Below, piece by piece: positions 1 to 7,527 of a stretch of DNA of 13,970 nucleotides. Within the stretch, counting starts at the first letter, position 1; the number at the start of each line of letters is the position of its first letter. Position numbers and translations under genes: made by a program. The notes below the pieces were generated by a model. That model saw nothing but the letters and a program-made list of their open reading frames with translations, was not told the origin of the DNA and did not search any database. Origin of the DNA: Planctomycetes bacterium GWF2_50_10 (GTDB taxonomy: Bacteria > Planctomycetota > Phycisphaerae > Sedimentisphaerales > GWF2-50-10); contig MHYB01000082.1 in NCBI GenBank assembly GCA_001824635.1, positions 4,763-18,732 on the forward strand, written 5' to 3'.

Positions 1-1
1 T

Positions 2-697
2 TACGCGGCACTGGGCCATCTCAACACCCCCGAGCGAAACCTCATCACAGTCGAAGATCCTGTTGAATACAGGCTAATGGGCGCAACACAGGTACAGGTA
101 AAACCTGCTGTCGGCATGACTTTCGCATCGAGTTTGAGAAGCATATTAAGACAGGATCCGGATGTAATCCTCATCGGCGAAATACGAGATCATGAAACCG
201 CTGAGATCGCTATCCGTTCCGCACTTACGGGCCACCTTGTTTTAAGCACGCTTCACACAAATGATGCAGTCGGTGCGATATCACGGCTTATCAATATCGA
301 AATACCGCCCTTCCTCGTCGCATCGTCACTGCTGGGCGCGGTCGCTCAACGACTTGTGCGCAAAATATGCGAGCACTGCAAAGAATCTTATGACCCCACC
401 GAAGAGGATATAGAAATGCTGGGGCCGAATTTTACACCGGGAATGAAACTTTTCCGCGGCGGTGGTTGCGGCGTATGTTTCAATACCGGCTACCACGGGC
501 GACGTGCGATATATGAGATATTGCCTGTTTCGCCCGCCATCCGCAAGCTGATCATAAAAGGCGCAAGCGATGACGAACTCAGACAGGCTGCAGTAAACGA
601 AAACATGAAGACCTTAAGCGCAAGCGGCGTCGAGGCCGTCCTTGACGGCGAAACGACCGTACAGGAACTCATGCGTGTTATCGACATGAGGGTTTAA
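2..697 (+). CDS. gspE: Type II secretion / type IV pilus assembly ATPase GspE/PilB, C-terminal part (5' truncated)
   Basis: This is the cytoplasmic hexameric ATPase that drives pseudopilus or pilus assembly from the inner face of the inner membrane. The frame is open from base 2, so the gene starts before the window and the Walker A loop is not seen. What remains is the end of the core: the Asp-box VEDPVEY, the Walker B-like segment ILIGEIRD, the His-box [13 protein letters not shown], then a four-cysteine zinc-binding element (CEHC about 35 residues before CGVC) and the C-terminal helical part. These motifs are diagnostic for the GspE/PulE/PilB family. The zinc element is typical of assembly ATPases and argues against a PilT-type retraction ATPase. 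The stop TAA shares one base with the next start (TAATG), so translation is probably coupled to gspF. The ATG at 77 lies inside the conserved core and is not the start. GspE versus PilB cannot be settled from this piece alone; the downstream gene order favours a Gsp label. Confidence 0.93.
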   Translation, partial: YAALGHLNTPERNLITVEDPVEYRLMGATQVQVKPAVGMTFASSLRSILRQDPDVILIGEIRDHETAEIAIRSALTGHLVLSTLHTNDAVGAISRLINIEIPPFLVASSLLGAVAQRLVRKICEHCKESYDPTEEDIEMLGPNFTPGMKLFRGGGCGVCFNTGYHGRRAIYEILPVSPAIRKLIIKGASDDELRQAAVNENMKTLSASGVEAVLDGETTVQELMRVIDMRV

Positions 698-1896
698 TGG
701 CTCAGTTCGAATACAAGGCAAGGGATTCAAGCGGAGCCGTGATATCCGGCGTGTACGAGGATATAGCGACCGCCGCCATGCTCAAAGATGAACTGGCCAA
801 GGCAGGCTACACGCTTGTAAAAGCTAGCAAAAAGCAGGATTCTGCCTGCGGCCGTTCCGGCAGGATACGCCAGACCGATGTAGTTACGTTCGCGTACAAA
901 TTCTCCGGCATGTACGGGGCGGGGCTGTCAATTGCACGATCTTTAGAAATACTCGCTCTCCAAGCCCCCACCGTCGCGTTCAAAAATGTCCTGCTGGAAA
1001 TCAAAGAAGCCGTGCAGAACGGCTCAAGCCTCAAGAGCGCGTTTGATAAGCATTCTGAAGTTTTTTCAGAGTTTTTCGTAGGCATGGTAGAAGCTGGCGA
1101 AACAGGCGGCAAACTCGCCCAAACCCTAGAAATGGCCGCCCAGTATCTAGATAACCAGCTCGAACTCAGGCATAAGGTAAGAAGCGCATTTGCCTATCCT
1201 ATAATAGTAGGCGGCATGAGCCTTCTCATCGTGGCATATCTTATCATATTCGTCGTACCCATATTCTCAAAGCTTTACAAGCAGCTTAAGGTTTCGCTGC
1301 CAGGCCCCACACAGACACTGGTTATCCTGAGCGAAATTTTCCGCAATTACTGGTGGCTGCTGATAGCCTTAGTAGCGGCTGCGATTTATCTCTATCGCAA
1401 ATACCGCAGGGATCCCAGGATAGTAGCCCGCATTGATCGTTTGAAACTTACTATGCCGATCTTCGCAAATCTCAATAAAATGGTTCTCGTCTCCCGTTTT
1501 ACACGCACATTCGCGATGATGTCCGCCGCGGGAGTTGGCTTGATTGAAGCTATCGAAGTTGCCAATCGCGTAGCGAACAACTCGGTATTTGATCCGGTTG
1601 CAAGGAGCATGCAGGAAAGCATCGCCGCCGGCTCACCCGTATCAGAACCAATGGAGCAGGCCGATATTTTTCCTCCTATGATTGTCCAGATGGCCGCCGC
1701 CGGAGAGGAAGTGGGCCTTGTTCCCGAAATGCTCTCAAAAGGAGTAGACTTGCTGGATAAAGATATTGATAGAACTATTAAGTCACTCCTTGTCAAACTT
1801 GAACCGGTTTTAACATTATTAATGGGCATTATTGTCGGCTTTATTCTGCTTGGACTTTATTTACCAATGTTTGATTACATGAGCCATTTAAAATAA
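697..1896 (+). CDS. gspF: Inner-membrane platform protein GspF/PilC
   Basis: This 399-residue polytopic inner-membrane protein is the platform on which the GspE ATPase acts to add or remove pilin subunits. It has the usual family length and duplicated layout. The first T2SSF domain covers about residues 63-186 and contains the signature VEAGETGGKL (131-140). The second covers about 265-390 with the matching AAAGEEVGLV (333-342). Hydrophobic membrane segments are visible at about 169-190, 218-234 and 370-390. The short N-terminal stretch [10 protein letters not shown] is the typical GspF/PilC beginning. The start codon overlaps the gspE stop by one base. A non-coding stretch of 80 bases containing T-runs follows before gspG. 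Identity as GspF/PilC is secure; the choice between the two names rests on the neighbours. Confidence 0.95.
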   Translation: MAQFEYKARDSSGAVISGVYEDIATAAMLKDELAKAGYTLVKASKKQDSACGRSGRIRQTDVVTFAYKFSGMYGAGLSIARSLEILALQAPTVAFKNVLLEIKEAVQNGSSLKSAFDKHSEVFSEFFVGMVEAGETGGKLAQTLEMAAQYLDNQLELRHKVRSAFAYPIIVGGMSLLIVAYLIIFVVPIFSKLYKQLKVSLPGPTQTLVILSEIFRNYWWLLIALVAAAIYLYRKYRRDPRIVARIDRLKLTMPIFANLNKMVLVSRFTRTFAMMSAAGVGLIEAIEVANRVANNSVFDPVARSMQESIAAGSPVSEPMEQADIFPPMIVQMAAAGEEVGLVPEMLSKGVDLLDKDIDRTIKSLLVKLEPVLTLLMGIIVGFILLGLYLPMFDYMSHLK

Positions 1897-1976
1897 TTTT
1901 TTTGCAAAGTAGCATTGTTTTTTTGTCGAAAGTATTTTTAAGAACCGCTTAGTAACGATAACCGAAAGGGTAAAAA

Positions 1977-2294
1977 ATGATTAATGTAAGTAAAAGGAAA
2001 GGCTTCACCCTGGTAGAGCTGCTCATAGTAGTGCTGATCCTTGCCGCGTTGGCAGCGATAGCAGTACCCAGGATGGTCGCAAGTGCAGAAACAGCCAAAC
2101 GAGGCGCCTGCAACACAAATGTTGACGTCGTCAATAGCCAGATCGAGCTTTACAGGGCCACAACTGGCAATGCGCCGGTGCTCGCTGATCTTCTGGCTGA
2201 TACAAATTACTTCCCAGACGGTGCTCCTGTTTGCCCATATGCAACCGCATATGTACTGGGGACAAATGGCCATGTGACTCCTCACAGCCATTGA
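1977..2294 (+). CDS. gspG: Major pseudopilin, GspG-like
   Basis: This 105-residue protein is probably the main subunit of the pseudopilus or pilus. It starts with a short basic leader (MINVSKRKG) and the prepilin cleavage site G9/F10, followed by TLVE with the invariant Glu at mature position 5 (E14). A hydrophobic helix of about 20 residues comes next (LLIVVLILAALAAIAVP). The soluble part is short, about 70 residues. It has a conserved-looking region QIELYRATTGNAP and an end with DTNYFPDGAPVCPYATAYVL and a histidine-rich tail (GHVTPHSH). Cys45 and Cys86 could form a disulfide. The AAAGGG box at 1965-1970 is spaced 6 bases from the ATG, a good ribosome binding site. The gene stands apart from its neighbours: 80 bases separate it from gspF, and a terminator-like hairpin follows it. 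That fits a subunit needed in larger amounts. It is shorter than classical GspG, so a pilin of the small planctomycete type is the alternative reading. Confidence 0.88.
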   Translation: MINVSKRKGFTLVELLIVVLILAALAAIAVPRMVASAETAKRGACNTNVDVVNSQIELYRATTGNAPVLADLLADTNYFPDGAPVCPYATAYVLGTNGHVTPHSH

Positions 2295-2303
2295 TCACTT
2301 TTT

Positions 2304-2325
2304 CAAATCACTGCGCAGCGATTTG
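2304..2325. repeat. 22-base near-perfect palindrome after gspG
   Basis: Ten bases after the gspG stop lies CAAATC-a-CTGCGCAG-c-GATTTG. It is self-complementary except for one a/c mismatch pair and can form a hairpin. It has no T-run directly behind it (gtaaaaa follows), so alone it is not a typical intrinsic terminator. It could protect the 3' end of the gspG transcript, act together with the next hairpin, or be a dispersed repeat. No second copy is seen in this window. Confidence 0.6.
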
Positions 2326-2332
2326 TAAAAAC

Positions 2333-2376
2333 ATGGATGGCCATGTCCTCAAACGAGGCTTGGGCATCCATTTTTG
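2333..2376 (+). terminator. Probable intrinsic terminator or attenuator between gspG and gspH
   Basis: The arms ATGGATGGCC (2333-2342) and GGGCATCCAT (2362-2371) pair over 7 perfect base pairs, with more pairing after a small bulge. The loop can form an inner CCTC/GAGG stem (2347-2358). TTTTTG follows at once (2371-2376). This is the shape of a rho-independent terminator. It sits between the major pseudopilin gene and the minor pseudopilin genes, where partial termination would give more GspG than GspH-K. Confidence 0.62.
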
Positions 2377-2396
2377 TTTATCAGGAGATATATTAG

Positions 2397-2861
2397 ATGC
2401 ACCCGTGCCATAGGACTGAAATAGGCTATACGCTTGCTGAACTGGTGCTTGTAAGCGCATTTCTTAGTATCTGCGCTATCGTCGCCATACCCAGGATGAA
2501 CACGGACCTGCTCAAAAAATACAAGTCTCAAACTGCCGCCAAAAAAATTATTACCGATCTGCGACTTGCCAGGAGTCTTGCCATCCAATCGGCTGCCTCA
2601 AACAACAGCGGCTTTGCCCTGCACATGACCGGCTCACCCCCCTACCGCTCGTATAGATTGATCAACCTCGCCACTGATGCTGTCATCAGCAGCCATGATC
2701 TGGATTCTTCGCTCCAGTGTACAGGTGGCACCATTTTTAACTTTGGCCCGCTTGGAAACCTCAAGGCCGGCTCTGACACCTCGCTCGTCGTCAGTGGAGC
2801 CGGCTCGACCACAACAATAACCCTTACGGCCGCTACCGGAATGGTGAGCTATGCGAAATAA
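2397..2861 (+). CDS. gspH: Minor pseudopilin, GspH-like
   Basis: This 154-residue prepilin-like protein is probably a minor subunit of the pseudopilus. The leader MHPCHRTEIG ends in the cleavage site G10/Y11, followed by TLAE with Glu at mature position 5 and a hydrophobic helix (LVLVSAFLSICAIVAIP). The following segment, IITDLRLARSLAIQSA, matches the pattern typical of GspH/FimT proteins (a helix rich in LRxARSxAI). The C-terminal half is Ser/Thr/Gly rich with beta-strand-like segments. AGGAGA at 2383-2388 is 8 bases before the ATG and supports this start. The 3' end overlaps the next gene by 11 bases. The assignment to H rests on the helix pattern and on its position after G. Confidence 0.82.
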   Translation: MHPCHRTEIGYTLAELVLVSAFLSICAIVAIPRMNTDLLKKYKSQTAAKKIITDLRLARSLAIQSAASNNSGFALHMTGSPPYRSYRLINLATDAVISSHDLDSSLQCTGGTIFNFGPLGNLKAGSDTSLVVSGAGSTTTITLTAATGMVSYAK

Positions 2862-3246
2862 ACGCAAACGGCTGGGAATAACAATAGCTGAAACAGTTGT
2901 GGCGTCATTTCTGCTGGCCACCGCGCTTATACCTTGCTTAAAAGCCCTTACCACCGCAAATCTTTTTTCCACAAAGCTGGAAAGAAACACCCGCTCACTT
3001 TTGCTGGCCCGCCAGAAAATGGAAGATATTCGTGCCAAAGCTATATATGCCTATTCAACAAACTTTGCCGCAAATTCAACTAACCTGGGCGATAAGTATT
3101 TCTGCAATGTAGCCGATACGGCCATAACCAGCAATCTCCGAAAAATTAAGGTAAGTGCGGGGTTTGATTCCGATTCGAGCAGTAACCTTTCTTCCTCTGA
3201 GACCATAGTGACACTCGAAAGCCTGGTCGCAAGACGGTGGAATTAA
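2851..3246 (+). CDS. gspI: Minor pseudopilin, GspI/PilV-like
   Basis: This 131-residue prepilin-like protein has a basic leader (MRNKRKRLG), the cleavage site G9/I10, TIAE with Glu at mature position 5, and a hydrophobic helix to about residue 32. The segment LLLARQKMEDIRAKA is typical of GspI/PilV proteins (a run like AxxKMExI after the helix). In classical systems GspI nucleates the tip complex with J and K, which are encoded just downstream here. The start lies inside the end of gspH (11-base overlap), so translation is probably coupled. A gap of about 200 bases follows, the largest inside the cluster. Confidence 0.8.
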   Translation: MRNKRKRLGITIAETVVASFLLATALIPCLKALTTANLFSTKLERNTRSLLLARQKMEDIRAKAIYAYSTNFAANSTNLGDKYFCNVADTAITSNLRKIKVSAGFDSDSSSNLSSSETIVTLESLVARRWN

Positions 3247-3317
3247 TTTGCAAGCATCTGTTTATCGGACCTCATTTGTAACCCTATTATTATCGTTTTG
3301 GCATTAACTGATATTCC

Positions 3318-3323
3318 TATAAT
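3318..3323 (+). promoter_or_regulatory. Possible internal promoter -10 box before gspJ
   Basis: A perfect TATAAT lies in the gap between gspI and gspJ. The -35 side is weak: TTTTGG at 3296-3301 with 16-base spacing, or a better TTGGCA at 3298-3303 with only 14 bases. It could drive gspJ-K-L-M-D separately from the upstream genes. The region is AT rich, so a chance match is quite possible. Confidence 0.35.
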
Positions 3324-3360
3324 AACCGCCTTTTAGCACACACTGATCCCGTTAAAACAT

Positions 3361-3382
3361 AATTTGAATACTTATTCAAATT
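3361..3382. promoter_or_regulatory. Perfect 22-base inverted repeat, operator-like
   Basis: AATTTGAATA-CT-TATTCAAATT has two perfect 10-base arms around a 2-base centre. The symmetry and AT content fit the binding site of a dimeric regulator better than a terminator, because no T-run follows directly. It lies about 38 bases after the TATAAT at 3318 and 71 bases before the gspJ ATG, in the only long gap of the minor pseudopilin genes. The regulator is unknown. Confidence 0.5.
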
Positions 3383-3452
3383 CTTATTTATCCACTTAAT
3401 CAAAGTGCGATTTGTGTCGATAAAAAACTGGCGCTTAGTGCGCGCAAATTGT

Positions 3453-5057
3453 ATGAAAAAAACGAATTATAAAAAACCGGCTGCTATGACACTTGTGGAG
3501 ATGATGGTCGCCATTTCGATTATGGCAACTATCTTCATGGTGCTTGCGCCTCAGCTTCGGCTCATCCAGAACAGTTGGGCAATGACGCAGGCGCAGAGTG
3601 AAACACTCCAAAACGGCAGAGTATTCATTGAGCAGATAACCGCCGCTCTTCAACAAGCCGTACAGATAACATCTGTAAGTTCCCCATCCGAAACCAACGG
3701 CTTTATCGAATTTATAGGCCAGGACGATCTAATCCACAGATGCCAGATCTCAAATAACAACATTTGTTTTGGCGAACCTAATGCTCTTGAGCAGATCGCC
3801 GGCCCCGCAACTGCCCTAAACTTCTCATGCTTCAGTGCAACCGATCTGGTTTCACCAACAACTGATCCCAATTTCATCAGGTCGGTTAAAATTTCCGCTA
3901 CTTTCAAGGACCCCGATAGCTCCCTAACCGAAACATACACCAGTCAGGCATATCTGCGCACAAATTCCATGCCCGCCCAGGATGCCGCCGGCACGAGATA
4001 TGTTTTTGATAATAACAGGGGCAAATCGCCGGCGTTGGCCAAAATTGATGACTCCCACTATATCTGTGCATATACAGGTTATTACGACACGGGCATAGCC
4101 CAGATACTCTGGACAAATTCGACTTCGAAAAACGTCGGCTATGTTGATCACGATATTTTTGAGTACTCAATGGCGATTACACCCACCTTATGCAAGATCG
4201 ACAACTGGCATTACCTCGTTGCTTATGAAGGTTACGGTGACGATGGCTATGCCCAGGTGATATGCGTTAATCCGTCAACTTACGCTATATGGCACGGTAA
4301 TGCTACCGCTTTTGATTCCATTATTGGCCAACAGCCCGCTTTGGAGCAAATTGATGCTTCCAGGTATCTCTGCGTCTACAAAGGTTCCAGCTCTTGCGGC
4401 TATGCGATCGTTCTCAATGTGCACACCGGTTTCGATTCGGTCGCCAAAGCCACATTTTCACCCTATAGATTCGACTCCATCAGATGCTATAACCCCGATG
4501 CTATAAAAATAGATTATAACCGCTACCTGGTCGTTTACCGCGGTGAAGGTGATGACGGCTATGCCGCCATATTATGGGTAAATCCTTCAAACTGGACCGT
4601 AACAAAAATATCCTCATTTGAATTTGATGCACAAAATTGCGCATTCCCCAGCCTTGCTCAATATGATAGTTCGAATTACATTTGTACATATACAGGCAAG
4701 GACGATGATGGTTTCGCTGTCATTCTAAAGGTAAACCCGGACAACACAATTTCAAAGCAGGCAAGCGTTGAATTTGATACCAGAACCGGTAAATACTCAT
4801 TTGTACGCAGGATTGACGCAAATAATTTCATCTGTTCCTATCAGACCGAAAACAATCGCGGCATGGCTTATCTCTTCAATGTCAATACAAACCCCGCGAA
4901 AATAATTAAAACCGGCACAATATTATTCGAACCCACGCGATGTTTCTACCCGGAAATGATACAGGCAGAAAACGCCTGCTTTCTCATTGCCTACCAGGGA
5001 CTGTATGATAAAGGTTATGCGACGGTATTATCAACCGCCTTGCAAGTGGTACCATGA
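3453..5057 (+). CDS. gspJ: GspJ/PilW-like minor pseudopilin fused to seven repeats, probably a beta-propeller
   Basis: This 534-residue protein starts like a prepilin: MKKTNYKKPAA, then MTLVE with cleavage expected at A11/M12, Glu at mature position 5 (E16), and a hydrophobic helix to about residue 33. Residues 34-165 resemble a GspJ/PilW-type head. From about residue 184 to the end there are seven repeats of 50-53 residues. Each begins with an F-D or F-E strand at residues 185, 236, 287, 340, 391, 441 and 492. Each continues as PxLxxID, then YLxxYxG, then DDGYAxxLxVNP. Seven even beta-rich repeats suggest a seven-bladed propeller (inference). Classical GspJ is about 200 residues, so the C-terminal 350 residues are an addition. 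A GTG at 3405 gives a longer frame, but the ATG at 3453 places the leader correctly. No clear ribosome binding site is seen. The stop overlaps the next start (ATGA). Confidence 0.85.
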   Translation: MKKTNYKKPAAMTLVEMMVAISIMATIFMVLAPQLRLIQNSWAMTQAQSETLQNGRVFIEQITAALQQAVQITSVSSPSETNGFIEFIGQDDLIHRCQISNNNICFGEPNALEQIAGPATALNFSCFSATDLVSPTTDPNFIRSVKISATFKDPDSSLTETYTSQAYLRTNSMPAQDAAGTRYVFDNNRGKSPALAKIDDSHYICAYTGYYDTGIAQILWTNSTSKNVGYVDHDIFEYSMAITPTLCKIDNWHYLVAYEGYGDDGYAQVICVNPSTYAIWHGNATAFDSIIGQQPALEQIDASRYLCVYKGSSSCGYAIVLNVHTGFDSVAKATFSPYRFDSIRCYNPDAIKIDYNRYLVVYRGEGDDGYAAILWVNPSNWTVTKISSFEFDAQNCAFPSLAQYDSSNYICTYTGKDDDGFAVILKVNPDNTISKQASVEFDTRTGKYSFVRRIDANNFICSYQTENNRGMAYLFNVNTNPAKIIKTGTILFEPTRCFYPEMIQAENACFLIAYQGLYDKGYATVLSTALQVVP

Positions 5058-5464
5058 AAAGAAGTGTAAATAAAACTGGTTCGGTGATGCTCATCACCAT
5101 TTTTGTTATCGCGGTCATCGCCGTGCTGATAAGCGGAATGCTCGCGGTATCAACCGAGCATTTGCAGCTCTGGAACAACCAGCTCTATTCCACTCAGGCG
5201 ATGCAGGTCGCCGAGGCAGGATTAAATGATGCCATGGCTTCACTACGTTCAGATCCAAACTGGAATACAGGCTTTACGGGCAAAACATTCTGGATCGGCT
5301 CATACACAGTTGATGTAAACAACACCGACCTGCCTACCATTGTCATTAAATCTGTCGGCACAGCAAACGGCTACACGGCAAACATGATCGCCAAGGCAAC
5401 CATAGCCCAGTCCAGTCCACGTATAATAAGAATTGATAATCTGAGGGTAAACAGCTATGAATAA
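5054..5464 (+). CDS. gspK: Short GspK/PilX-like minor pseudopilin
   Basis: This 136-residue protein has a basic leader (MKRSVNKTG), a likely cleavage site G9/S10 and a hydrophobic helix (VMLITIFVIAVIAVLISGML). Mature position 5 is not Glu. That is the known exception shared by GspK and related tip pseudopilins. The segment STQAMQVAEAGLNDAMASL is typical of the GspK/PilX group. The rest is a short beta-rich domain. Classical GspK is about 300 residues with a large inserted helical domain, which is absent here. The gene overlaps gspJ by four bases (ATGA) and gspL by eight, so coupled translation is likely. Assignment to K rests on the missing Glu, the helix segment and its position; PilX-like is the alternative. 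Confidence 0.78.
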   Translation: MKRSVNKTGSVMLITIFVIAVIAVLISGMLAVSTEHLQLWNNQLYSTQAMQVAEAGLNDAMASLRSDPNWNTGFTGKTFWIGSYTVDVNNTDLPTIVIKSVGTANGYTANMIAKATIAQSSPRIIRIDNLRVNSYE

Positions 5465-6962
5465 TAAGCTTGCCCTTGGAATAAACATCGGCTCCGACCA
5501 GATAACACTGGCCATGCTCAAAAAGACGCGCAAAGGTATCACGCTGGTCAAAGCAGCATCTTCTCCGACATCAGAAAGTGTAATTTCTGCCGGGAATATC
5601 AAAAATCCGGCCCAGCTCGCGCGAATGATAAAAGACCTTTGCTCAAAGCACAAGCTGAATACTTCAAATGTGATCCTTTCCTTGGTTGCAAGGCCCTCGT
5701 TGCTGAGAGTAACGGATATGCCCCGTGATGTTGGCGGAAACGTCAAGCAGTTTGTAAAAGACGAACTCAAGCATTACGCCCCCTTTGCTGGCAAAACTGT
5801 GGGCCACGATTTCGCCATTTTGAAAAATGCCAAAGCCAACAGATTACTCCTCGGAGCCGCTGATGAGGATAAAATAGCGGGCATAGTCAAAGCATGCAAC
5901 CGCATTGGCGTTATCATACGCGGAATAGAACCCGCCTCACTTGCCGCCGTCAGAGCAATTTACGCCAAACACATAGCAAAGAAATTCGATTCCAATATAT
6001 TGGTTGCGCACGTCCAGGACAACTCGCTTACCTGCTTTGTTTTCAGGGATGGGTTGCTGGATTTCATTAAGGCCACCACCATCAGCTCACCCGTTAATCC
6101 CGACACCATCCAGGCATTTACAGACGAAATAGTCTCTGTAAAACAGTATTATCAGCTCGAACTGAACCAAAACGCCAAAAACTGGGAATTCTTCATTACA
6201 GACATAAACTCAGCACAAAACAGTGATGCTGTTATAAAATCATTGCAGGCACATTTGCCTCAAAACCGAGTTTATCCATGCCTGCCTCAAAATGTTCAGG
6301 CTGATACCTCAATGATTTGCTCCAACATGTCAGCCGACCCCGCCGCTGCCGGTCTTGCCATGAGATTGTTTGACCTTGGCCCAGCCGAACTCAAGCTCAA
6401 CCTGCTGCCGGCAAGCACCGACGACGCCCACAACCTTCAAAAATTCGGACTTGTAATGGCAAATGTCGCCGCTGCAGCATTCCTTGCCGTGCTCTTTGCG
6501 GTACCCGTGCTCAAAAGCAAACTACAGATCGTCCAGGACGCCACCGCCAAACAGCTCAAGGCCAGTGACTTGCCACCCATGGAAAAACTCCTCACCACGC
6601 AAAACCAGCATACCAGCCGGGCTAAATATCTAAAAGACCAGCTCACTGTATTGACATCCCTGTCCATGGCACAACTGGAAATTGATTATGCCCAGATACT
6701 CCGGGAAGTGCAGCATCGAATACCCAGGAACGTCCAGATTACAAAAATGACTACTCAGCCAGAAAATTTCACAATGACTTTATCCGGCCTTGCCGCAACC
6801 TATGAGGAGGTCAATATGTTCACAAAACTCATGGCCAGATCACCAGTGGCACGCTCCGCCTCGCTGATCAAAACCGAAGTTGATCCAACAGGCACCGGGC
6901 TTCTTTCATACAATATGCTCATTAACCTTGCGCCAATGGAGAATGATCCAAATGCTCGTTAA
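5457..6962 (+). CDS. gspL: PilM-PilN fusion, equivalent to GspL
   Basis: This 501-residue inner-membrane assembly protein links the cytoplasmic ATPase to the periplasmic parts. Residues 1-305 look like PilM, the actin-like cytoplasmic protein, starting with the nucleotide-loop-like LALGINIGSDQITLAML. Residues 309-318 (PAELKLNLLP) carry the NLLP motif that normally starts PilN. A membrane helix follows at about 329-352, then a helical stretch (355-420) and a ferredoxin-like periplasmic domain (421-493). In type IV pilus systems PilM and PilN are separate proteins; GspL of type II systems is built like this fusion. GAGGG at 5443-5447, 9 bases before the ATG, supports the start. The gene overlaps gspK by 8 bases and gspM by 11. 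Confidence 0.85.
   Translation: MNNKLALGINIGSDQITLAMLKKTRKGITLVKAASSPTSESVISAGNIKNPAQLARMIKDLCSKHKLNTSNVILSLVARPSLLRVTDMPRDVGGNVKQFVKDELKHYAPFAGKTVGHDFAILKNAKANRLLLGAADEDKIAGIVKACNRIGVIIRGIEPASLAAVRAIYAKHIAKKFDSNILVAHVQDNSLTCFVFRDGLLDFIKATTISSPVNPDTIQAFTDEIVSVKQYYQLELNQNAKNWEFFITDINSAQNSDAVIKSLQAHLPQNRVYPCLPQNVQADTSMICSNMSADPAAAGLAMRLFDLGPAELKLNLLPASTDDAHNLQKFGLVMANVAAAAFLAVLFAVPVLKSKLQIVQDATAKQLKASDLPPMEKLLTTQNQHTSRAKYLKDQLTVLTSLSMAQLEIDYAQILREVQHRIPRNVQITKMTTQPENFTMTLSGLAATYEEVNMFTKLMARSPVARSASLIKTEVDPTGTGLLSYNMLINLAPMENDPNAR
6938..6942 (+). promoter_or_regulatory. Ribosome binding site that sets the gspM start
   Basis: GGAGA lies 9 bases before the ATG at 6952 and directly touches the ATG at 6943. 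It therefore supports 6952 over 6943 and over the more upstream ATG at 6880, which lies well inside the gspL reading frame. Confidence 0.6.
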
Positions 6963-7527
6963 TGCTTACGCAAAATCTTCACCGGTATCGAGGTTGGCCG
7001 TGCTGCTCTTTGCCGCCTTTTTCGCCGGCATCAATGCCTGGGATTGGCTCGTCGCTCCACACGTCCTGTCATTAAAGGCAGCACAGACGTATGCCGCCCA
7101 GACCGATTCATTCTGCAAAAAAGGCCGCATTATGAATGCCACCGCCCAGCTCAAAAAGATCGAGGCCCAAAAGCTTTCCGTTGAGGTCAAAGCCCTTGAA
7201 AAACGCTTTTTCAGCCTTGAAACCGCCCAGATTTTTTTCACCGAACTTGAATCGATCGCCAATCAAAACGGCGTTACCATAACTTCTCTCAAGCTTATCG
7301 AAGACGCACAAGACCCCAAGCAGCTTACCGGCAACGGCGTATACTGCCATCAGGCATCCCTCAGCGTAATAGGCAAATTTGTGCCGATTACCAACCTTCT
7401 TAAACAGCTTTCAGATTATGACCAGAAGCTTGATATTTCAGCAGTTTCACTTTTAACAAAAAAAGATCGCATTGAATGCTCCATGATACTGAGCATTTAT
7501 GTTTTAGAACAGGGAGGTAAAAAATGA
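6952..7527 (+). CDS. gspM: PilO/GspM-like inner-membrane assembly protein
   Basis: This 191-residue bitopic protein is probably the periplasmic partner of the PilM-PilN fusion. It has a short cytoplasmic start, one membrane helix at about 13-34, a charged coiled-coil-like stretch at about 62-90 (AQLKKIEAQKLSVEVKALEK) and a ferredoxin-like alpha/beta domain at about 90-187. In that domain the segment FFTELESIANQNGVTITSLK is typical of PilO (a helix before the GVxxxxLK strand). The start was chosen from the ribosome binding site at 6938. The gene overlaps gspL by 11 bases and the secretin gene by four (ATGA). PilO and GspM are structural equivalents, so the name follows the gene order. Confidence 0.82.
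   Translation: MLVNAYAKSSPVSRLAVLLFAAFFAGINAWDWLVAPHVLSLKAAQTYAAQTDSFCKKGRIMNATAQLKKIEAQKLSVEVKALEKRFFSLETAQIFFTELESIANQNGVTITSLKLIEDAQDPKQLTGNGVYCHQASLSVIGKFVPITNLLKQLSDYDQKLDISAVSLLTKKDRIECSMILSIYVLEQGGKK

Noticed and set aside
1897..1976. Promoter or terminator in the 80-base gspF-gspG gap
   Set aside because: It contains T-runs and only weak pairings (GCAA/TTG, TAAG/CTTA); no pair of -35 and -10 boxes has acceptable spacing.
490..2291. Several - strand frames of 65-145 codons opposite gspE, gspF and gspG
   Set aside because: They are antisense to conserved genes and their products show no family motif.
3405..3452. GTG at 3405 as the start of gspJ
   Set aside because: It would add 16 residues before a prepilin leader that is already complete from the ATG at 3453; no ribosome binding site supports it.
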